64,000 nt of DNA from Halanaerobium sp. (GCA_018399955.1 JAGYNO010000001.1:40295-104294); one strand, 5' to 3'. Positions 1-8,851 are shown, counted from the first letter of the stretch. The notes: generated from the sequence alone by a model not told the origin. Made by a program: numbers and translations.

Positions 1-1
1 T

Positions 2-595
2 GGTAAAGGTGTTGCAATGCGTGCTAAAGGACTTGGGGCAAAGGTGATTGTTACAGAAATCGATCCAATTAAGGCTAGTGAAGCCTGGATGGATGGTTTT
101 GAAGTTATGCCGATGAAAGAAGCAGCCAAAAAAGGAGACTTTTTTATTACAGTTACCGGCTGTAATGATGTTATTTCTAAAGAAGATATGCAGGTTATGA
201 AAGATGGGGCTATCTTATCTAATGCAGGTCACTTTGATGTAGAAGTAAGCAAGCCAGATTTAAATGAACTTGCTGTTGAGACTGCTGAAGTAAGAAAAAA
301 TATTAAGATGTTCAGGCTGGAAGACGGCAGGAAAATATATCTTTTAGGAGATGGCAGGTTAGTTAACCTTGCTGCAGCAGATGGTCATCCAGCAGAAATA
401 ATGGATATGACATTTGCTCTTCAGCTCAGTTCATTATTACATCTTAATGAAAATCAAGATTTAGAAGCTGGGGTATATAAGATTCCCGATAAAATAGATA
501 ATATGGTTGCAGAGTATAAACTTAAATCATTAGGTATAGAAATTGATCAATTAACAGCAGAGCAGCAGGAATATATAAACAGCTGGGAAAATTAA
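2..595 (+). CDS. ahcY: S-adenosylhomocysteine hydrolase, C-terminal part (cut by window edge)
   Basis: The frame is open from the first bases, so the N-terminal half lies outside the window and about 197 codons remain. The family splits S-adenosylhomocysteine into adenosine and homocysteine with a tightly bound NAD, in the cytosolic methyl cycle. Visible are the end of the Rossmann glycine-rich segment ([15 protein letters not shown]), VTGCNDVI, and NAGHFDVE, all typical of AhcY. The C-terminus stops at ...INSWEN without the Lys-Tyr tail of many bacterial and eukaryotic enzymes, which fits the shorter subgroup. A strong terminator follows 25 bases after the stop, so this gene ends its transcript. 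The SAM-linked methionine transporter near 60 kb belongs to the same metabolism but is not adjacent. Confidence 0.93.
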   Translation, partial: GKGVAMRAKGLGAKVIVTEIDPIKASEAWMDGFEVMPMKEAAKKGDFFITVTGCNDVISKEDMQVMKDGAILSNAGHFDVEVSKPDLNELAVETAEVRKNIKMFRLEDGRKIYLLGDGRLVNLAAADGHPAEIMDMTFALQLSSLLHLNENQDLEAGVYKIPDKIDNMVAEYKLKSLGIEIDQLTAEQQEYINSWEN

Positions 596-619
596 TAAAA
601 GATTATATTCAATTTAATT

Positions 620-649
620 AATTCCTGCTCTTTTAGGGCAGGAATTTTT
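620..649 (+). terminator. Intrinsic terminator after ahcY
   Basis: An 11-bp stem (620-630 with 636-646, one G-U pair) closes a 5-base loop and runs into five T. It separates ahcY from the aminotransferase, whose strong ribosome-binding site (653-660) starts directly after it. Confidence 0.85.
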
Positions 650-665
650 CTTAGGAGGAGAAGAG

Positions 666-1781
666 ATGAAAATAGCACCATTTGGAGTAGAAGAATGGAT
701 GAATAAATATGAGGTAGATGCAGAATATAATATAGCAGAGACATGTGTAGAATCATTAACTGTCAAAGAACTGCTCAATTTAAGTGGTGAAGCTGAGCAA
801 AAAATTAAAGAAATTAAAGGCATGAAGCTGACCTATGGTGATATCATGGGTTCCAAAGATTTCAAAAAAGGTGTGTGCAGCCTCTATGAAAATGTTAGAC
901 CGGAAAATGTTCTGCCTTCACATGGGGCAATAGGAGCAAACTTTTTATTATTGTATTCACTTATAGAGGCGGGAGACAAGGTTGTTTCGGTATTCCCCAC
1001 CTATCAGCAGCTTTATTCTATTCCAGAATCTTTCGGAGCAGAGGTAAAAAGGCTAGAGCTTAAATATGAAGATGGTTTTTTGCCTGATTTAGATAAGTTG
1101 AAAGAACTGGTTGATCAAGATACAAAATTGATTGCGATAAATAATCCAAATAATCCTTCTGGAGTGATGATGGAAAGAGAGATATTAGAAGAAATTGTTG
1201 AAATTGCAAGATCAGCTGATGCCTATATTTTATCTGATGAGGTTTATAGGGGTTTAGATCCAGAAAAAGATGTACCAGCATTAGTAGATATTTATGAGAA
1301 GGGAATTTCTGTTGGCAGCATGTCCAAAATATTTTCACTTGCAGGTTTAAGAATGGGTTGGTTAACAGGGCCAGCTGAGGTCATTGAGAAGTGCCAGCTG
1401 CACAGGGATTATACAACAATCAGTAATGGAATGATCGCTGATTATCTGTCTGTGATAGCCTTGGAAAATAAAGATAAAATTCTTAAGCGGAACTCCAAGA
1501 AGGTAAATGAACAGCTTGCAGTACTTGATAATTGGATTAGAGCTGAAGATTTAGTTGAATATGTTAAACCTTCTGGAGGTACTACAGCATTTATCCACTA
1601 CAAACTGGATATTCCTTCAGAAGAATTTGCAAAAAGATTATATAAAGAAAAGGGTGTATTAACCGTGCCCGGAACTGCTTTCGGCAGAGATAAATTTTTA
1701 AGAATTGGTTTTGCTGGGAACAAAAATGAGCTGGTAGATGGGCTTGCACTGCTTAAAGAATTTATTGCAGAAAACAAATAA
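666..1781 (+). CDS. PLP-dependent aminotransferase, class I/II
   Basis: A 371-residue fold-type I aminotransferase. NNPNNPSG (about residues 159-166), ILSDEVYRG (about 188-196) and SMSKIFSLAGLRMGW, with the Schiff-base lysine at about residue 221, are the standard cofactor-binding motifs. The start is the ATG at 666, eight or so bases after AGGAGGAG. The substrate is not evident. The N-terminus (IAPFGVEEWMNKYE) resembles a subgroup often annotated only as class I/II aminotransferase. A DUF362 gene follows after 26 bases with no terminator, so the two are probably co-transcribed. The next operon also concerns amino acids, which suggests but does not prove a role in amino acid breakdown. Confidence 0.85.
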   Translation: MKIAPFGVEEWMNKYEVDAEYNIAETCVESLTVKELLNLSGEAEQKIKEIKGMKLTYGDIMGSKDFKKGVCSLYENVRPENVLPSHGAIGANFLLLYSLIEAGDKVVSVFPTYQQLYSIPESFGAEVKRLELKYEDGFLPDLDKLKELVDQDTKLIAINNPNNPSGVMMEREILEEIVEIARSADAYILSDEVYRGLDPEKDVPALVDIYEKGISVGSMSKIFSLAGLRMGWLTGPAEVIEKCQLHRDYTTISNGMIADYLSVIALENKDKILKRNSKKVNEQLAVLDNWIRAEDLVEYVKPSGGTTAFIHYKLDIPSEEFAKRLYKEKGVLTVPGTAFGRDKFLRIGFAGNKNELVDGLALLKEFIAENK

Positions 1782-1807
1782 CAACAATAAAAAAGAGGTG
1801 TTGGAGA

Positions 1808-2902
1808 GTGGATTCAGATAAGATAATGATCAGTTATGGAGATCAGCCAAAAAAAATGGTTAAGGAACTGCTTTCTAAAGCAGAAATAGAGAAAGAAATT
1901 AATAAAGATTCTTTAATTGCCTTGAAGCCAAATTTGATTAATCCAAGCAGATCAGAGAATGGTGCGACAACAGATCCTGAACTAACCAAAGCTATAATTG
2001 AATATCTCCAGGCTAAAGATTTTAATAATATCATAATTATCGAGGGTTCCTGGGTTGGAGCAGATACAGAAGAAGCCTTTGCGAAATGCGGATATAATAA
2101 GATTGCTGAAGAATATGATATACCCCTCTATAATCTCCAGCAGGCTGAGTATACTAAAAAAAATGTGCGGGGAATGGAGATAGAAATTGCAGATAAGGCA
2201 CTAGAGGTAGACTATCTGATTAATCTTCCCGTATTAAAAGGTCACTGTCAGACAAAGGTCACCTGTGCCTTGAAAAATCTTAAAGGCTGTTTATCAGATG
2301 CAGAAAAAAGAAGATTTCACAAAAGAGGCCTCCATAAGCCGATAGCCTATCTCAATGAAGTTCTGAACCAGGATTTAATAGTTGTAGACGGCATATATGG
2401 AGATCTAGATTTTGAAGAAGGGGGAAATCCGGTCAAGATGAACCGCATTCTTTTGGCAAAAGATCCCGTGCTTGTTGATAGTTATGCTGCTGAACTGCTT
2501 GGCTATTCTGCATCTGATGTAGAGTATATAGAGATTGCAGATCAAATTGGTGTTGGAAATAAATTTATTGCTGAGAGCAGTCTGATTGAGATAAATAAAG
2601 ATCAAGCTGAAGAGATTGATCACTCTTCACGCAAAATAAAAAAACTGGCAGCAATAATTAATGAAAAAGATGCCTGTTCTGCTTGTTATGGCAGTCTTGT
2701 CTATGCATTAAAAAGAATAGAAGAAAGGGGACTACTTTCTAAAATTGAAGATCAAATAAGTATCGGGCAGGGATATAAGGGTGAGCAAATAGCTGGCCCA
2801 GGAATAGGAATTTGCTGTAAAGATGCAGAAGCAGCAGTCCTGGGATGTCCTCCAGCAGCAAAAAATATTATTAATTTTTTAGAAAAAGAATATGATTTAT
2901 GA
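1808..2902 (+). CDS. DUF362 domain protein
   Basis: A 364-residue DUF362 protein, recognised by SYGDQPKK, LKPNLINPS near the N-terminus, LINLPVLKGHCQTKVTCALKN around residues 140-160, and the GIYGDLDFEEGG and DPVLVDSYAAELLGY segments. The GTG at 1808 is the start because AAGAGGTG lies about 8 bases upstream. DUF362 proteins are often next to ferredoxin domains and are thought to handle iron-sulfur or redox chemistry; the biochemical role is unsettled. Here cysteines cluster near the C-terminus (DACSACYG, GICCKD, LGCPP) and could bind a cluster, though the spacing is not a classic 4Fe-4S motif. It ends its operon; a terminator follows 70 bases later. Confidence 0.8.
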   Translation: MDSDKIMISYGDQPKKMVKELLSKAEIEKEINKDSLIALKPNLINPSRSENGATTDPELTKAIIEYLQAKDFNNIIIIEGSWVGADTEEAFAKCGYNKIAEEYDIPLYNLQQAEYTKKNVRGMEIEIADKALEVDYLINLPVLKGHCQTKVTCALKNLKGCLSDAEKRRFHKRGLHKPIAYLNEVLNQDLIVVDGIYGDLDFEEGGNPVKMNRILLAKDPVLVDSYAAELLGYSASDVEYIEIADQIGVGNKFIAESSLIEINKDQAEEIDHSSRKIKKLAAIINEKDACSACYGSLVYALKRIEERGLLSKIEDQISIGQGYKGEQIAGPGIGICCKDAEAAVLGCPPAAKNIINFLEKEYDL

Positions 2903-2971
2903 TAAAAGCAGTCTAAAAAGTATTCAAAGAGATTGAAAAATGGAATATAAAGCTAAGGTTTTTAATTATAT

Positions 2972-3010
2972 AGTCCTCAGAGGAGTTAATCTTCTTTGAG
3001 GGCTTTTTTT
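2972..3010 (+). terminator. Intrinsic terminator after DUF362 gene
   Basis: A 14-bp stem with three G-U pairs (2972-2985 with 2991-3004) closes a TTAAT loop and is followed by seven T. It lies in the 399-base gap 2903-3301, whose remainder is AT-rich and holds the palindrome and promoter listed next. Confidence 0.88.
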
Positions 3011-3126
3011 GCTTTTAGTATATTTAGAACAATTAATTAAGAATATAATTTTTAATATTATTAAAAAAATTCGAAGTTAAGACTGGAAATGAAAGCTAAT
3101 AATAATACACCGAGCAAATATACTGA

Positions 3127-3141
3127 TATACATAATGTATA
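3127..3141. promoter_or_regulatory. Palindrome upstream of the amino acid dehydrogenase operon
   Basis: A perfect 7-1-7 palindrome, TATACAT-A-ATGTATA, lies just upstream of the proposed -35 element. Its size and position suit a dimeric regulator. The surrounding sequence is so AT-rich that chance cannot be dismissed. Confidence 0.35.
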
Positions 3142-3153
3142 CAATTATAATTA

Positions 3154-3182
3154 TTGCATCTATAAAAAAATAAATATAAAAT
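3154..3182 (+). promoter_or_regulatory. Candidate sigma-A promoter for the 3302-7950 operon
   Basis: TTGCAT and TAAAAT are separated by exactly 17 bases. The start of transcription would leave a leader of about 110 bases before the gene at 3302. I see no stable fold in that leader. Confidence 0.45.
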
Positions 3183-3301
3183 CATAATATATATAACATA
3201 AACCTTACATGAAAGTTCTGTTTAACAGTAATATGAAAGGATGAGAAAAGTAAATTGTTAAAAAGAGGAATATCTTTAAATTAAGAAGGGAGAAGATAAG
3301 T

Positions 3302-4438
3302 ATGCCAGATACAAATATTGATTTCTTATTTTTAAATGAAGAAGATATGATTAAAGCCGGAGTTAAGGATATGGGAAAATGTGTTGATGTAATGGAAGAG
3401 GTATTTCGCCTTTTGAAAATAGGTGATTACAGGATGGGAGGGCCAAATGGTAATTCTCATGGAGTTATGATGGAGTTTCCAGAAGAATCAGAGTTTCCCA
3501 ATATGCCTGTACATGGACCAGACCGGAGATTTATGGCAATGCCTGCTTATCTAGGTGGTAAATATGATATGATTGGTATGAAGTGGTATGGCTCTAATGT
3601 TGAGAATAAAGAAAAAGGTCTGCCGCGTTCAATACTTATGCTTACACTAAATGATAAAGACACTGGTGCACCAATTGCTTATATGTCTGCAAATATCCTC
3701 AGTGCCTATAGAACCGGTGCAGTGCCTGGAGTTGGGGTAAAATATTTTGCTAAAGAAGATGCAGAAGTAATTGGGGTTGTCGGTCCTGGTGTTATGGCAA
3801 AGACAACATTTGCAGCAGCTCTGGCAGTAAGAGATAAAGTAAATAAAGTTAAGATAAAAGGGAGAAGCCAAGGTTCTATAAACAGCTTTATTGAGTATGT
3901 TGAAGAAGAGTTCCCGCAGATAGAAAATATAGAAGTAGTAGATGAAATAAAAGTGGCTGTTGAAGGCTCTGATATAGTAATTATTGCAACATCAACTACC
4001 ACAGGTGATATAAGTAAATATCCATATGTTAAAGAAGATTGGATAGATCCAGGTACAGTTTTCTGCTGTCCAGCATCTGCAAGATTTGATGAAGACTTTG
4101 TTATCAATAGGGCCAGAAATATTGCAGACAATATTCATCTCTATGAAGCATGGGCAGAGGAAATGCCTTATCCTGCATATGAGACAATACCAATTCCAGC
4201 AGTCAACTGTATGGACTTAATAAATGATGGAAAAATGGGAAAAGATCAGGTCGATGATCTTGGAGATATCATCATGGGAGATACTCCTAAAAAGAGAGAA
4301 GAAGATGAAATTGTTATCTTTTCAGTAGGTGGAATGCCGATTGAAGATGTTGCATGGGGAACCACAGTTTATCGTAATGCAGTAAAAAAAGGAATTGGCA
4401 AAAAGCTTAACTTATGGGGAAAACCATTTTTAGCATAA
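3302..4438 (+). CDS. Ornithine cyclodeaminase / mu-crystallin family protein
   Basis: A 378-residue member of the ornithine cyclodeaminase family, which uses bound NAD(P). The dinucleotide-binding stretch is VVGPGVMAKTTFAAALAV (about residues 159-176), preceded by ILSAYRTGAVPGVGVKYFA. RRFMAMPAYLGG and MKWYGSNVENKEKGLPRS correspond to the substrate and cofactor region. True cyclodeaminases convert L-ornithine to L-proline plus ammonia, but many relatives are imine reductases or dehydrogenases. Homologues of this length are sometimes labelled tyramine oxidase subunit B; the name says little about activity. It heads the operon with a multi-subunit FAD amino acid dehydrogenase, so an imine or cyclic amino acid intermediate is plausible. 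The start follows AAGGGAG. Confidence 0.8.
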   Translation: MPDTNIDFLFLNEEDMIKAGVKDMGKCVDVMEEVFRLLKIGDYRMGGPNGNSHGVMMEFPEESEFPNMPVHGPDRRFMAMPAYLGGKYDMIGMKWYGSNVENKEKGLPRSILMLTLNDKDTGAPIAYMSANILSAYRTGAVPGVGVKYFAKEDAEVIGVVGPGVMAKTTFAAALAVRDKVNKVKIKGRSQGSINSFIEYVEEEFPQIENIEVVDEIKVAVEGSDIVIIATSTTTGDISKYPYVKEDWIDPGTVFCCPASARFDEDFVINRARNIADNIHLYEAWAEEMPYPAYETIPIPAVNCMDLINDGKMGKDQVDDLGDIIMGDTPKKREEDEIVIFSVGGMPIEDVAWGTTVYRNAVKKGIGKKLNLWGKPFLA

Positions 4439-4555
4439 GCTGATTATTATAATCAAAAAAAGAAATTTATCACTTCAATTCAAGAATTAATTTATTTGAT
4501 TAATCTTGATATTAATATAGATATTTATTTCTGTTTAATCATGGAGGAATTAGAG

Positions 4556-4861
4556 ATGAGAATTCAAAAACATCCTATATTAGGAGAGTTTAAAAAAGGA
4601 AAAGAAGTTTCTTTTACACTTGATGGAAAAGAAATGAATGGCTGTGAGGGTGAACCAATCGCTGCAGCTTTAAGAGCTGTAGGGGTTATGGTTCATAGGC
4701 ATACTAAAAAAGGTTTAGGTAGAGGTATTTTCTGTGCTATAGGCAGATGTACTGATTGTGTGATGATAGTTGATGGAAAACCAAATGTGAGAACCTGTAT
4801 TACTCCACTAAAAGCTGGAATGGAAGTAAAAACACAGTATGGAGTTAGTGATAAACCTTAA
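4556..4861 (+). CDS. 2Fe-2S subunit of an HcnA/SoxA-like amino acid dehydrogenase
   Basis: A 101-residue plant-type ferredoxin-like subunit. The cluster motif is CAIGRCTDC (CX4CX2C) plus a distal cysteine in RTC, as in HcnA and in the N-terminal domain of heterotetrameric sarcosine oxidase alpha chains. I place the start at the ATG at 4556, eight bases after GGAGG, rather than at an upstream TTG that has no ribosome-binding site and would add an unrelated hydrophobic tail. The fold inserts electrons from a flavin subunit into an acceptor. The next gene, the NAD/FAD subunit, begins 26 bases downstream. Confidence 0.85.
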   Translation: MRIQKHPILGEFKKGKEVSFTLDGKEMNGCEGEPIAAALRAVGVMVHRHTKKGLGRGIFCAIGRCTDCVMIVDGKPNVRTCITPLKAGMEVKTQYGVSDKP

Positions 4862-4887
4862 TTAAGCAGGAGAGAGGAGTGATAGTT

Positions 4888-6468
4888 ATGAAGCGTTATG
4901 ATCTTATTGTCATAGGAGCTGGTCCTGCAGGTTTATCAGCTGCTGTTGAGGCAGCAAAAAGGGGTCTTGAGGCTGCTGTTTTTGATGAAAATGATAAACC
5001 TGGAGGTCAGCTATTTAAACAAATACATAAATTTTTTGGTTCAAAAGAGCATAAAGCAAAAATAAGGGGGTATAATATAGGCAAAGAGCTATTAAGAAAT
5101 GCTGATGAACTTGGTGTGAAAATAATTTTAAATGCTGAGGTTGTTGGTCTTTATCCTTTTAAAGAAGTTGTAGTAAATATAGATAAAAAGGTATTACACT
5201 ATCGAGCAGATACAATAGTAGCATCCACAGGTGCTTCAGAGAAAATGATAACTTTTCCAGGCTGGACTCTGCCTGGTGTAATAGGTGCTGGTGCTGCTCA
5301 AACAATGATGAATATTCATGGGGTCAAACCTGGTGAAAAAATACTGATGCTCGGCAGTGGTAATGTTGGGCTTGTTGTGACTTATCAGCTTCTTCAAGCG
5401 GGAATTGAAGTGGCTGCAGTTGTGGACGCATCACCCCAAATTGGAGGTTATGGAGTTCATGCAGCAAAAGTTGCTAGAACTAAAGTCCCTTTTTATACTT
5501 CTCATACAATAGTTAGGGCCCAAGGTGAAAAAAGCGTAGAAAGTGCTGTAATTGCAGAAGTAGATGAAAACTGGAATATAATTGAAGGTACAGAACAGAG
5601 CTTTAATGTTGATACTATCTGCCTTTCTGTTGGTTTATCACCAATGTCTAAACTTTTCAGTATGGCAGGTTGTGAGCTGGAAGAGGTACCTGCTAAAGGT
5701 GGTATGGTTCCTGTATGTGATAAATATGGTGAGACATCTGTTTCAGGCATTTATGCTGCAGGTGATGTTTCAGGTATAGAAGAGGCTAGTTCTGCTATGA
5801 TTGAAGGCCGGATTGCTGGAACTGCTGCCGCACATAAACTCGGCTATATTGGGGAAAAAGAATTTTTAGCAGAAGTTAAGCTGCAGAGAGAGTCACTTGA
5901 AAGCTTGAGACAGGGCATGTTTGCACCCGAAAATAAGGGTAAAGTCTTTACAGAAACAGAAGAGGGTTATCAAATATCAGGAAGTCTTTTAGAAAAAGGC
6001 TATATTGACTGTAAGGAAATCGATGAATATCCAGGAGTAAAATCAAAAGAAGGTATTCATCCTGTTATAGAATGTACACAAAATATACCCTGTAATCCGT
6101 GTCAGGATTCATGTCCAAATGACTGTATTGTTGTTGGTGAGATAACCTCACTACCGGAATATAAAAGGTCTGAAGAGTGCAGCGGCTGTGGCTTATGTGT
6201 TGCTTCCTGTCCCGGCCAGGCTGTATTTTTAATCAATAATGATATTGAAAATAATTACAGCTATATTACTATTCCTTATGAGTTTTCACCTTTACCTTCT
6301 GATGGAGATTTAGGAACTGCTCTTGATCGGAGTGGTAAAGAATTATGTGAAGCAGAAATAGTTGAGGTAAAATCAATCAAAGCTTTTGACAACACACATC
6401 TGCTGACAATGAAGGTTCCTTTAGAATATTCAAAAGAAGCAAGATTTTTTAAAGCAAAAGAGGAGTGA
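4888..6468 (+). CDS. FAD/NAD-binding oxidoreductase subunit with 4Fe-4S domain (HcnB/SoxA-like)
   Basis: A 526-residue pyridine-nucleotide-disulfide-type flavoprotein. The first Rossmann motif is GAGPAG near residue 10, the second is LGSGNVG near residue 155, and GIYAAGDVSG is the FAD-binding C-terminal motif. About residues 390-450 hold two cysteine groups, CNPCQDSC and CSGCGLCVASCPG, that form a ferredoxin-like iron-sulfur domain. The classic HcnB carries a BFD-type 2Fe-2S domain instead; here that domain is a separate gene downstream. The ATG at 4888 is favoured over the GTG at 4879, because AGGAG overlaps the GTG. This subunit most likely passes electrons from the substrate-oxidising subunit to an acceptor. 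Confidence 0.85.
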   Translation: MKRYDLIVIGAGPAGLSAAVEAAKRGLEAAVFDENDKPGGQLFKQIHKFFGSKEHKAKIRGYNIGKELLRNADELGVKIILNAEVVGLYPFKEVVVNIDKKVLHYRADTIVASTGASEKMITFPGWTLPGVIGAGAAQTMMNIHGVKPGEKILMLGSGNVGLVVTYQLLQAGIEVAAVVDASPQIGGYGVHAAKVARTKVPFYTSHTIVRAQGEKSVESAVIAEVDENWNIIEGTEQSFNVDTICLSVGLSPMSKLFSMAGCELEEVPAKGGMVPVCDKYGETSVSGIYAAGDVSGIEEASSAMIEGRIAGTAAAHKLGYIGEKEFLAEVKLQRESLESLRQGMFAPENKGKVFTETEEGYQISGSLLEKGYIDCKEIDEYPGVKSKEGIHPVIECTQNIPCNPCQDSCPNDCIVVGEITSLPEYKRSEECSGCGLCVASCPGQAVFLINNDIENNYSYITIPYEFSPLPSDGDLGTALDRSGKELCEAEIVEVKSIKAFDNTHLLTMKVPLEYSKEARFFKAKEE

Positions 6469-6473
6469 AATAC

Positions 6474-6800
6474 ATGGCCAAAATTAGTGATAGATCAATA
6501 AATCTAGGTTCTTTTATTAAAAGAGAAGATGATTCTATAGTAATCTGCAGATGTGAAGAAATCACAAAAGGTGAAATAAGAGAAGCTATTTATGCAGGCA
6601 TGTTTACTTTTCAAGAAGTAAAAAAGTTTCTGCGGACTGGTATGGGGCTCTGTCAGGGCCAGACCTGCGAAAAACTTGTGAAAAATATTATAGCAGAAGA
6701 ATTGAATATATCACCTCTTGAAACAGGAGCAGCAAAAGGAAGAGCTCCAATGAGGCCGATTCCAATGAGAATTCTTGCAAATGATAAGGAAGGGAGCTAA
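6474..6800 (+). CDS. BFD-type 2Fe-2S subunit of the dehydrogenase complex
   Basis: A 108-residue protein with the BFD-like motif ICRCEE (CXC) followed by GLCQGQTC (CX4C), the four cysteines of a bacterioferritin-associated-ferredoxin-type 2Fe-2S cluster. Similar domains sit at the end of HcnB-, OoxA- and NopA-type proteins; here it is a stand-alone subunit. I choose the ATG at 6474, since AGGAG at 6461-6465 is properly spaced for it and is part of the alternative GTG. The C-terminal RGRAPMRPIPM-like segment (RAPMRPIPMRIL) is also found in such proteins and may contact the partner. It ends four bases before the next start. Confidence 0.85.
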   Translation: MAKISDRSINLGSFIKREDDSIVICRCEEITKGEIREAIYAGMFTFQEVKKFLRTGMGLCQGQTCEKLVKNIIAEELNISPLETGAAKGRAPMRPIPMRILANDKEGS

Positions 6801-6804
6801 GTCT

Positions 6805-7950
6805 ATGGCATCAGTAAATATTAAAAATAAAGCAGATATTGTAATAATAGGTAGTGGTGTTATAGGTAATGCTGCTGCTTATTATCTTTCTAAAGCAGGT
6901 AAAAAAGTTATAGTTTTAGAAAAAGAAGATAATATAGGTGATGGTGGTTCAACAAGAAATGGTGGTGGAGTCAGACAGTCTGGTAGACATCCAGCAGAAT
7001 TAAAACTGGCGATGTATGCTGTTAAAAATCTTTGGCCTAATCTTTCAGAAGAACTAGGTGAAGATGTTGAATATTATCAGGAAGGCAACCTCCGCTTGGG
7101 AAAAACAAAGGAACATCTGAAAATTTTAGAAGAAATTGTGGAGAGTGGTAAAAAAGGTGGATTAGATTTAGGAATGATATCTGGAGAAGAAGCCAGAGAA
7201 ATAAATCCATACCTTTCTGATGAAGTTATTGGTGCAAGCTGGTGTCCCACAGATGGACATGCAAATCCATTAAAAGTTACATTATCCTATTATAAAAAAG
7301 CAAGAGAATTAGGGGCCCGCTTTATTACCGCTCAAAATGTTAAGAGAATAGGAAAAGTAAGAGGTTCAGCAAGAAAAGTGATTACAAAAAATGGTTCAGT
7401 TTTCGAAGGAGATAAAATAATTCTTGCAGCAGGTTATGGGAGCCGCAGTATTGCACAAAAGATAGGTATTGATATTCCCATGAAACAGGTACTGTTGGAG
7501 GTGCTTGTAACTGAACCAAGACCACCTATGTTTTATCAAATGCTTGGTACAGCAGCAGCTGACTTTTATGGTCATCAGTCAAAACACGGTTCCTTTGTTT
7601 TTGGTGGAACTTCTGGTATGGATGCATATGCAGTTGAAGATGAGAATAATCCTACTTTAAGTAAAACAGCCCCAAGTATCTGCAGAGGTATAATAAAATA
7701 TTTCCCGGTGCTGCAGGATCTAAATATAATACGAACTTGGGGTGGATATATTGATGACTGTACTGACCACATACCTGTTATAAGTAATGTGGAAGAAGTT
7801 CCAGGCTTAATAATTGCCTGTGCATTTTCTGGTCATGGTTTTGGTATTTCACCAGCAGTAGGATTATTGTTGAGTGAGATGGCATTAGAGAAAAAAACAA
7901 CACTTGATATTAAACCATTCCATTATGATCGATTTAAGACTAAAATTTAA
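6805..7950 (+). CDS. FAD-dependent amino acid dehydrogenase catalytic subunit (DAO family, HcnC/SoxB-like)
   Basis: A 381-residue D-amino-acid-oxidase-fold flavoprotein. IIGSGVIGNAAAYYL is the N-terminal dinucleotide-binding motif, GGGVRQSGRHP the next conserved block, and FSGHGFGISPAVG the C-terminal FAD motif. The ATG at 6805 follows AGGAAGGGAG. Members oxidise the C-N bond of glycine, sarcosine, proline, hydroxyproline or opines. With the three preceding genes it forms a complex of the HcnABC / opine oxidase / proline dehydrogenase type. The substrate cannot be read from the sequence; the cyclodeaminase-like neighbour makes a cyclic or N-substituted amino acid a reasonable guess. Confidence 0.85.
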   Translation: MASVNIKNKADIVIIGSGVIGNAAAYYLSKAGKKVIVLEKEDNIGDGGSTRNGGGVRQSGRHPAELKLAMYAVKNLWPNLSEELGEDVEYYQEGNLRLGKTKEHLKILEEIVESGKKGGLDLGMISGEEAREINPYLSDEVIGASWCPTDGHANPLKVTLSYYKKARELGARFITAQNVKRIGKVRGSARKVITKNGSVFEGDKIILAAGYGSRSIAQKIGIDIPMKQVLLEVLVTEPRPPMFYQMLGTAAADFYGHQSKHGSFVFGGTSGMDAYAVEDENNPTLSKTAPSICRGIIKYFPVLQDLNIIRTWGGYIDDCTDHIPVISNVEEVPGLIIACAFSGHGFGISPAVGLLLSEMALEKKTTLDIKPFHYDRFKTKI

Positions 7951-8057
7951 ATATTTATCAATATAATTGGATGTTTGATATTATCATCTGAAAAAATGTA
8001 AAAAACTATACAGTAAAATTATACCATTCATGATAAATTACTAATAGTGATGAAAAA

Positions 8058-8091
8058 ACGAGTAGGTAACATTTTTGGTATAAATACTCGT
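8058..8091. repeat. Inverted repeat upstream of wrbA
   Basis: The arms ACGAGTA and TACTCGT are perfect 7-bp complements separated by 20 bases in the gap between the dehydrogenase operon and wrbA. It could be a weak hairpin or an operator. No T-run follows, so it is not an evident terminator. Confidence 0.3.
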
Positions 8092-8194
8092 AAAGATAAA
8101 TAATTAGCTTTTATGATTTACTATTAAATTAAGCAATTATTGAATTTAATGACTGTTTTTAAGAAATGTTAAATTTATCAGGGAGGTATAAGTA

Positions 8195-8821
8195 ATGACA
8201 AAATTATTAGTAACTTATTACAGTTCTTATGGACACATGTATCAGATGGCTAAAGCAGCAGCCGATAAAGCGTCTGAGCATGAAGAATATGAGGTGAGGC
8301 TCAAAAAAATACCGGAGTTAGAAGCGGCACGTAAAGCGATGTCCGGTCAGGATGCATATCTGCAGGCTAGAGAAGCCCAGGAGGATGTAGAAGAAGCAGG
8401 TCTAGCTGATCTCGAATGGGCTGATGGTATAGTCTGGGGTATTCCAACTCGTTTTGGAAATATGCCTGCACAGGTTAAACAGTTTTTGGATACTGCAGGC
8501 GGCTTATGGGCCCAGGGTAAACTGGAAGGAAAAGTGACCGGAATTATGTCCAGTACAAATACTGTTCACGGCGGCCAGGAAAGTACAATATTATCATCAA
8601 TAATTCCACTGCTTCACTTTGGAATGATATTTGTAGGTTCAACATACGGTGAAAACCCAGAACTAAATGAAGATAAACTTCAGGGTGGCTCACCTTATGG
8701 ACCATCAACAATTGCAGGTCCTGATGGAAGCAAGATGCCTACAGAAGGTGACCTAAATATGGCGGGCAGACTTGCCGAAAGGGTTGCCAAAGTTGCTTCT
8801 GGTGTTAAAGAAGTTTACTAA
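8195..8821 (+). CDS. wrbA: NAD(P)H:quinone oxidoreductase, WrbA type
   Basis: A 208-residue flavodoxin-like protein of the WrbA family, which reduces quinones by two electrons with FMN and NAD(P)H, usually as a tetramer. The phosphate-binding loop is YYSSYGHMYQMA near the N-terminus. PTRFGNMPAQVKQFLD and STNTVHGGQESTILS are the conserved flavin-contact blocks, and SPYGPSTIAG near residue 170 is typical of the family. Length matches the usual 195-210 residues. It has its own ribosome-binding site (GGGAGG) and a following terminator, so it appears monocistronic. A role in redox-stress protection is inferred from the family. Confidence 0.93.
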   Translation: MTKLLVTYYSSYGHMYQMAKAAADKASEHEEYEVRLKKIPELEAARKAMSGQDAYLQAREAQEDVEEAGLADLEWADGIVWGIPTRFGNMPAQVKQFLDTAGGLWAQGKLEGKVTGIMSSTNTVHGGQESTILSSIIPLLHFGMIFVGSTYGENPELNEDKLQGGSPYGPSTIAGPDGSKMPTEGDLNMAGRLAERVAKVASGVKEVY

Positions 8822-8851
8822 AAAGTAATAAATATATTATATAAACTACCT

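Noticed and set aside
2903..3301. A small gene in the 399-base gap
   Set aside because: Only short frames of repetitive AT codons; the terminator, palindrome and promoter explain the sequence.
3706..4131. Open frame of 141 codons on the minus strand
   Set aside because: It lies fully inside the ornithine-cyclodeaminase-like gene, which has family motifs and a ribosome-binding site. The antisense product has no recognisable domain.
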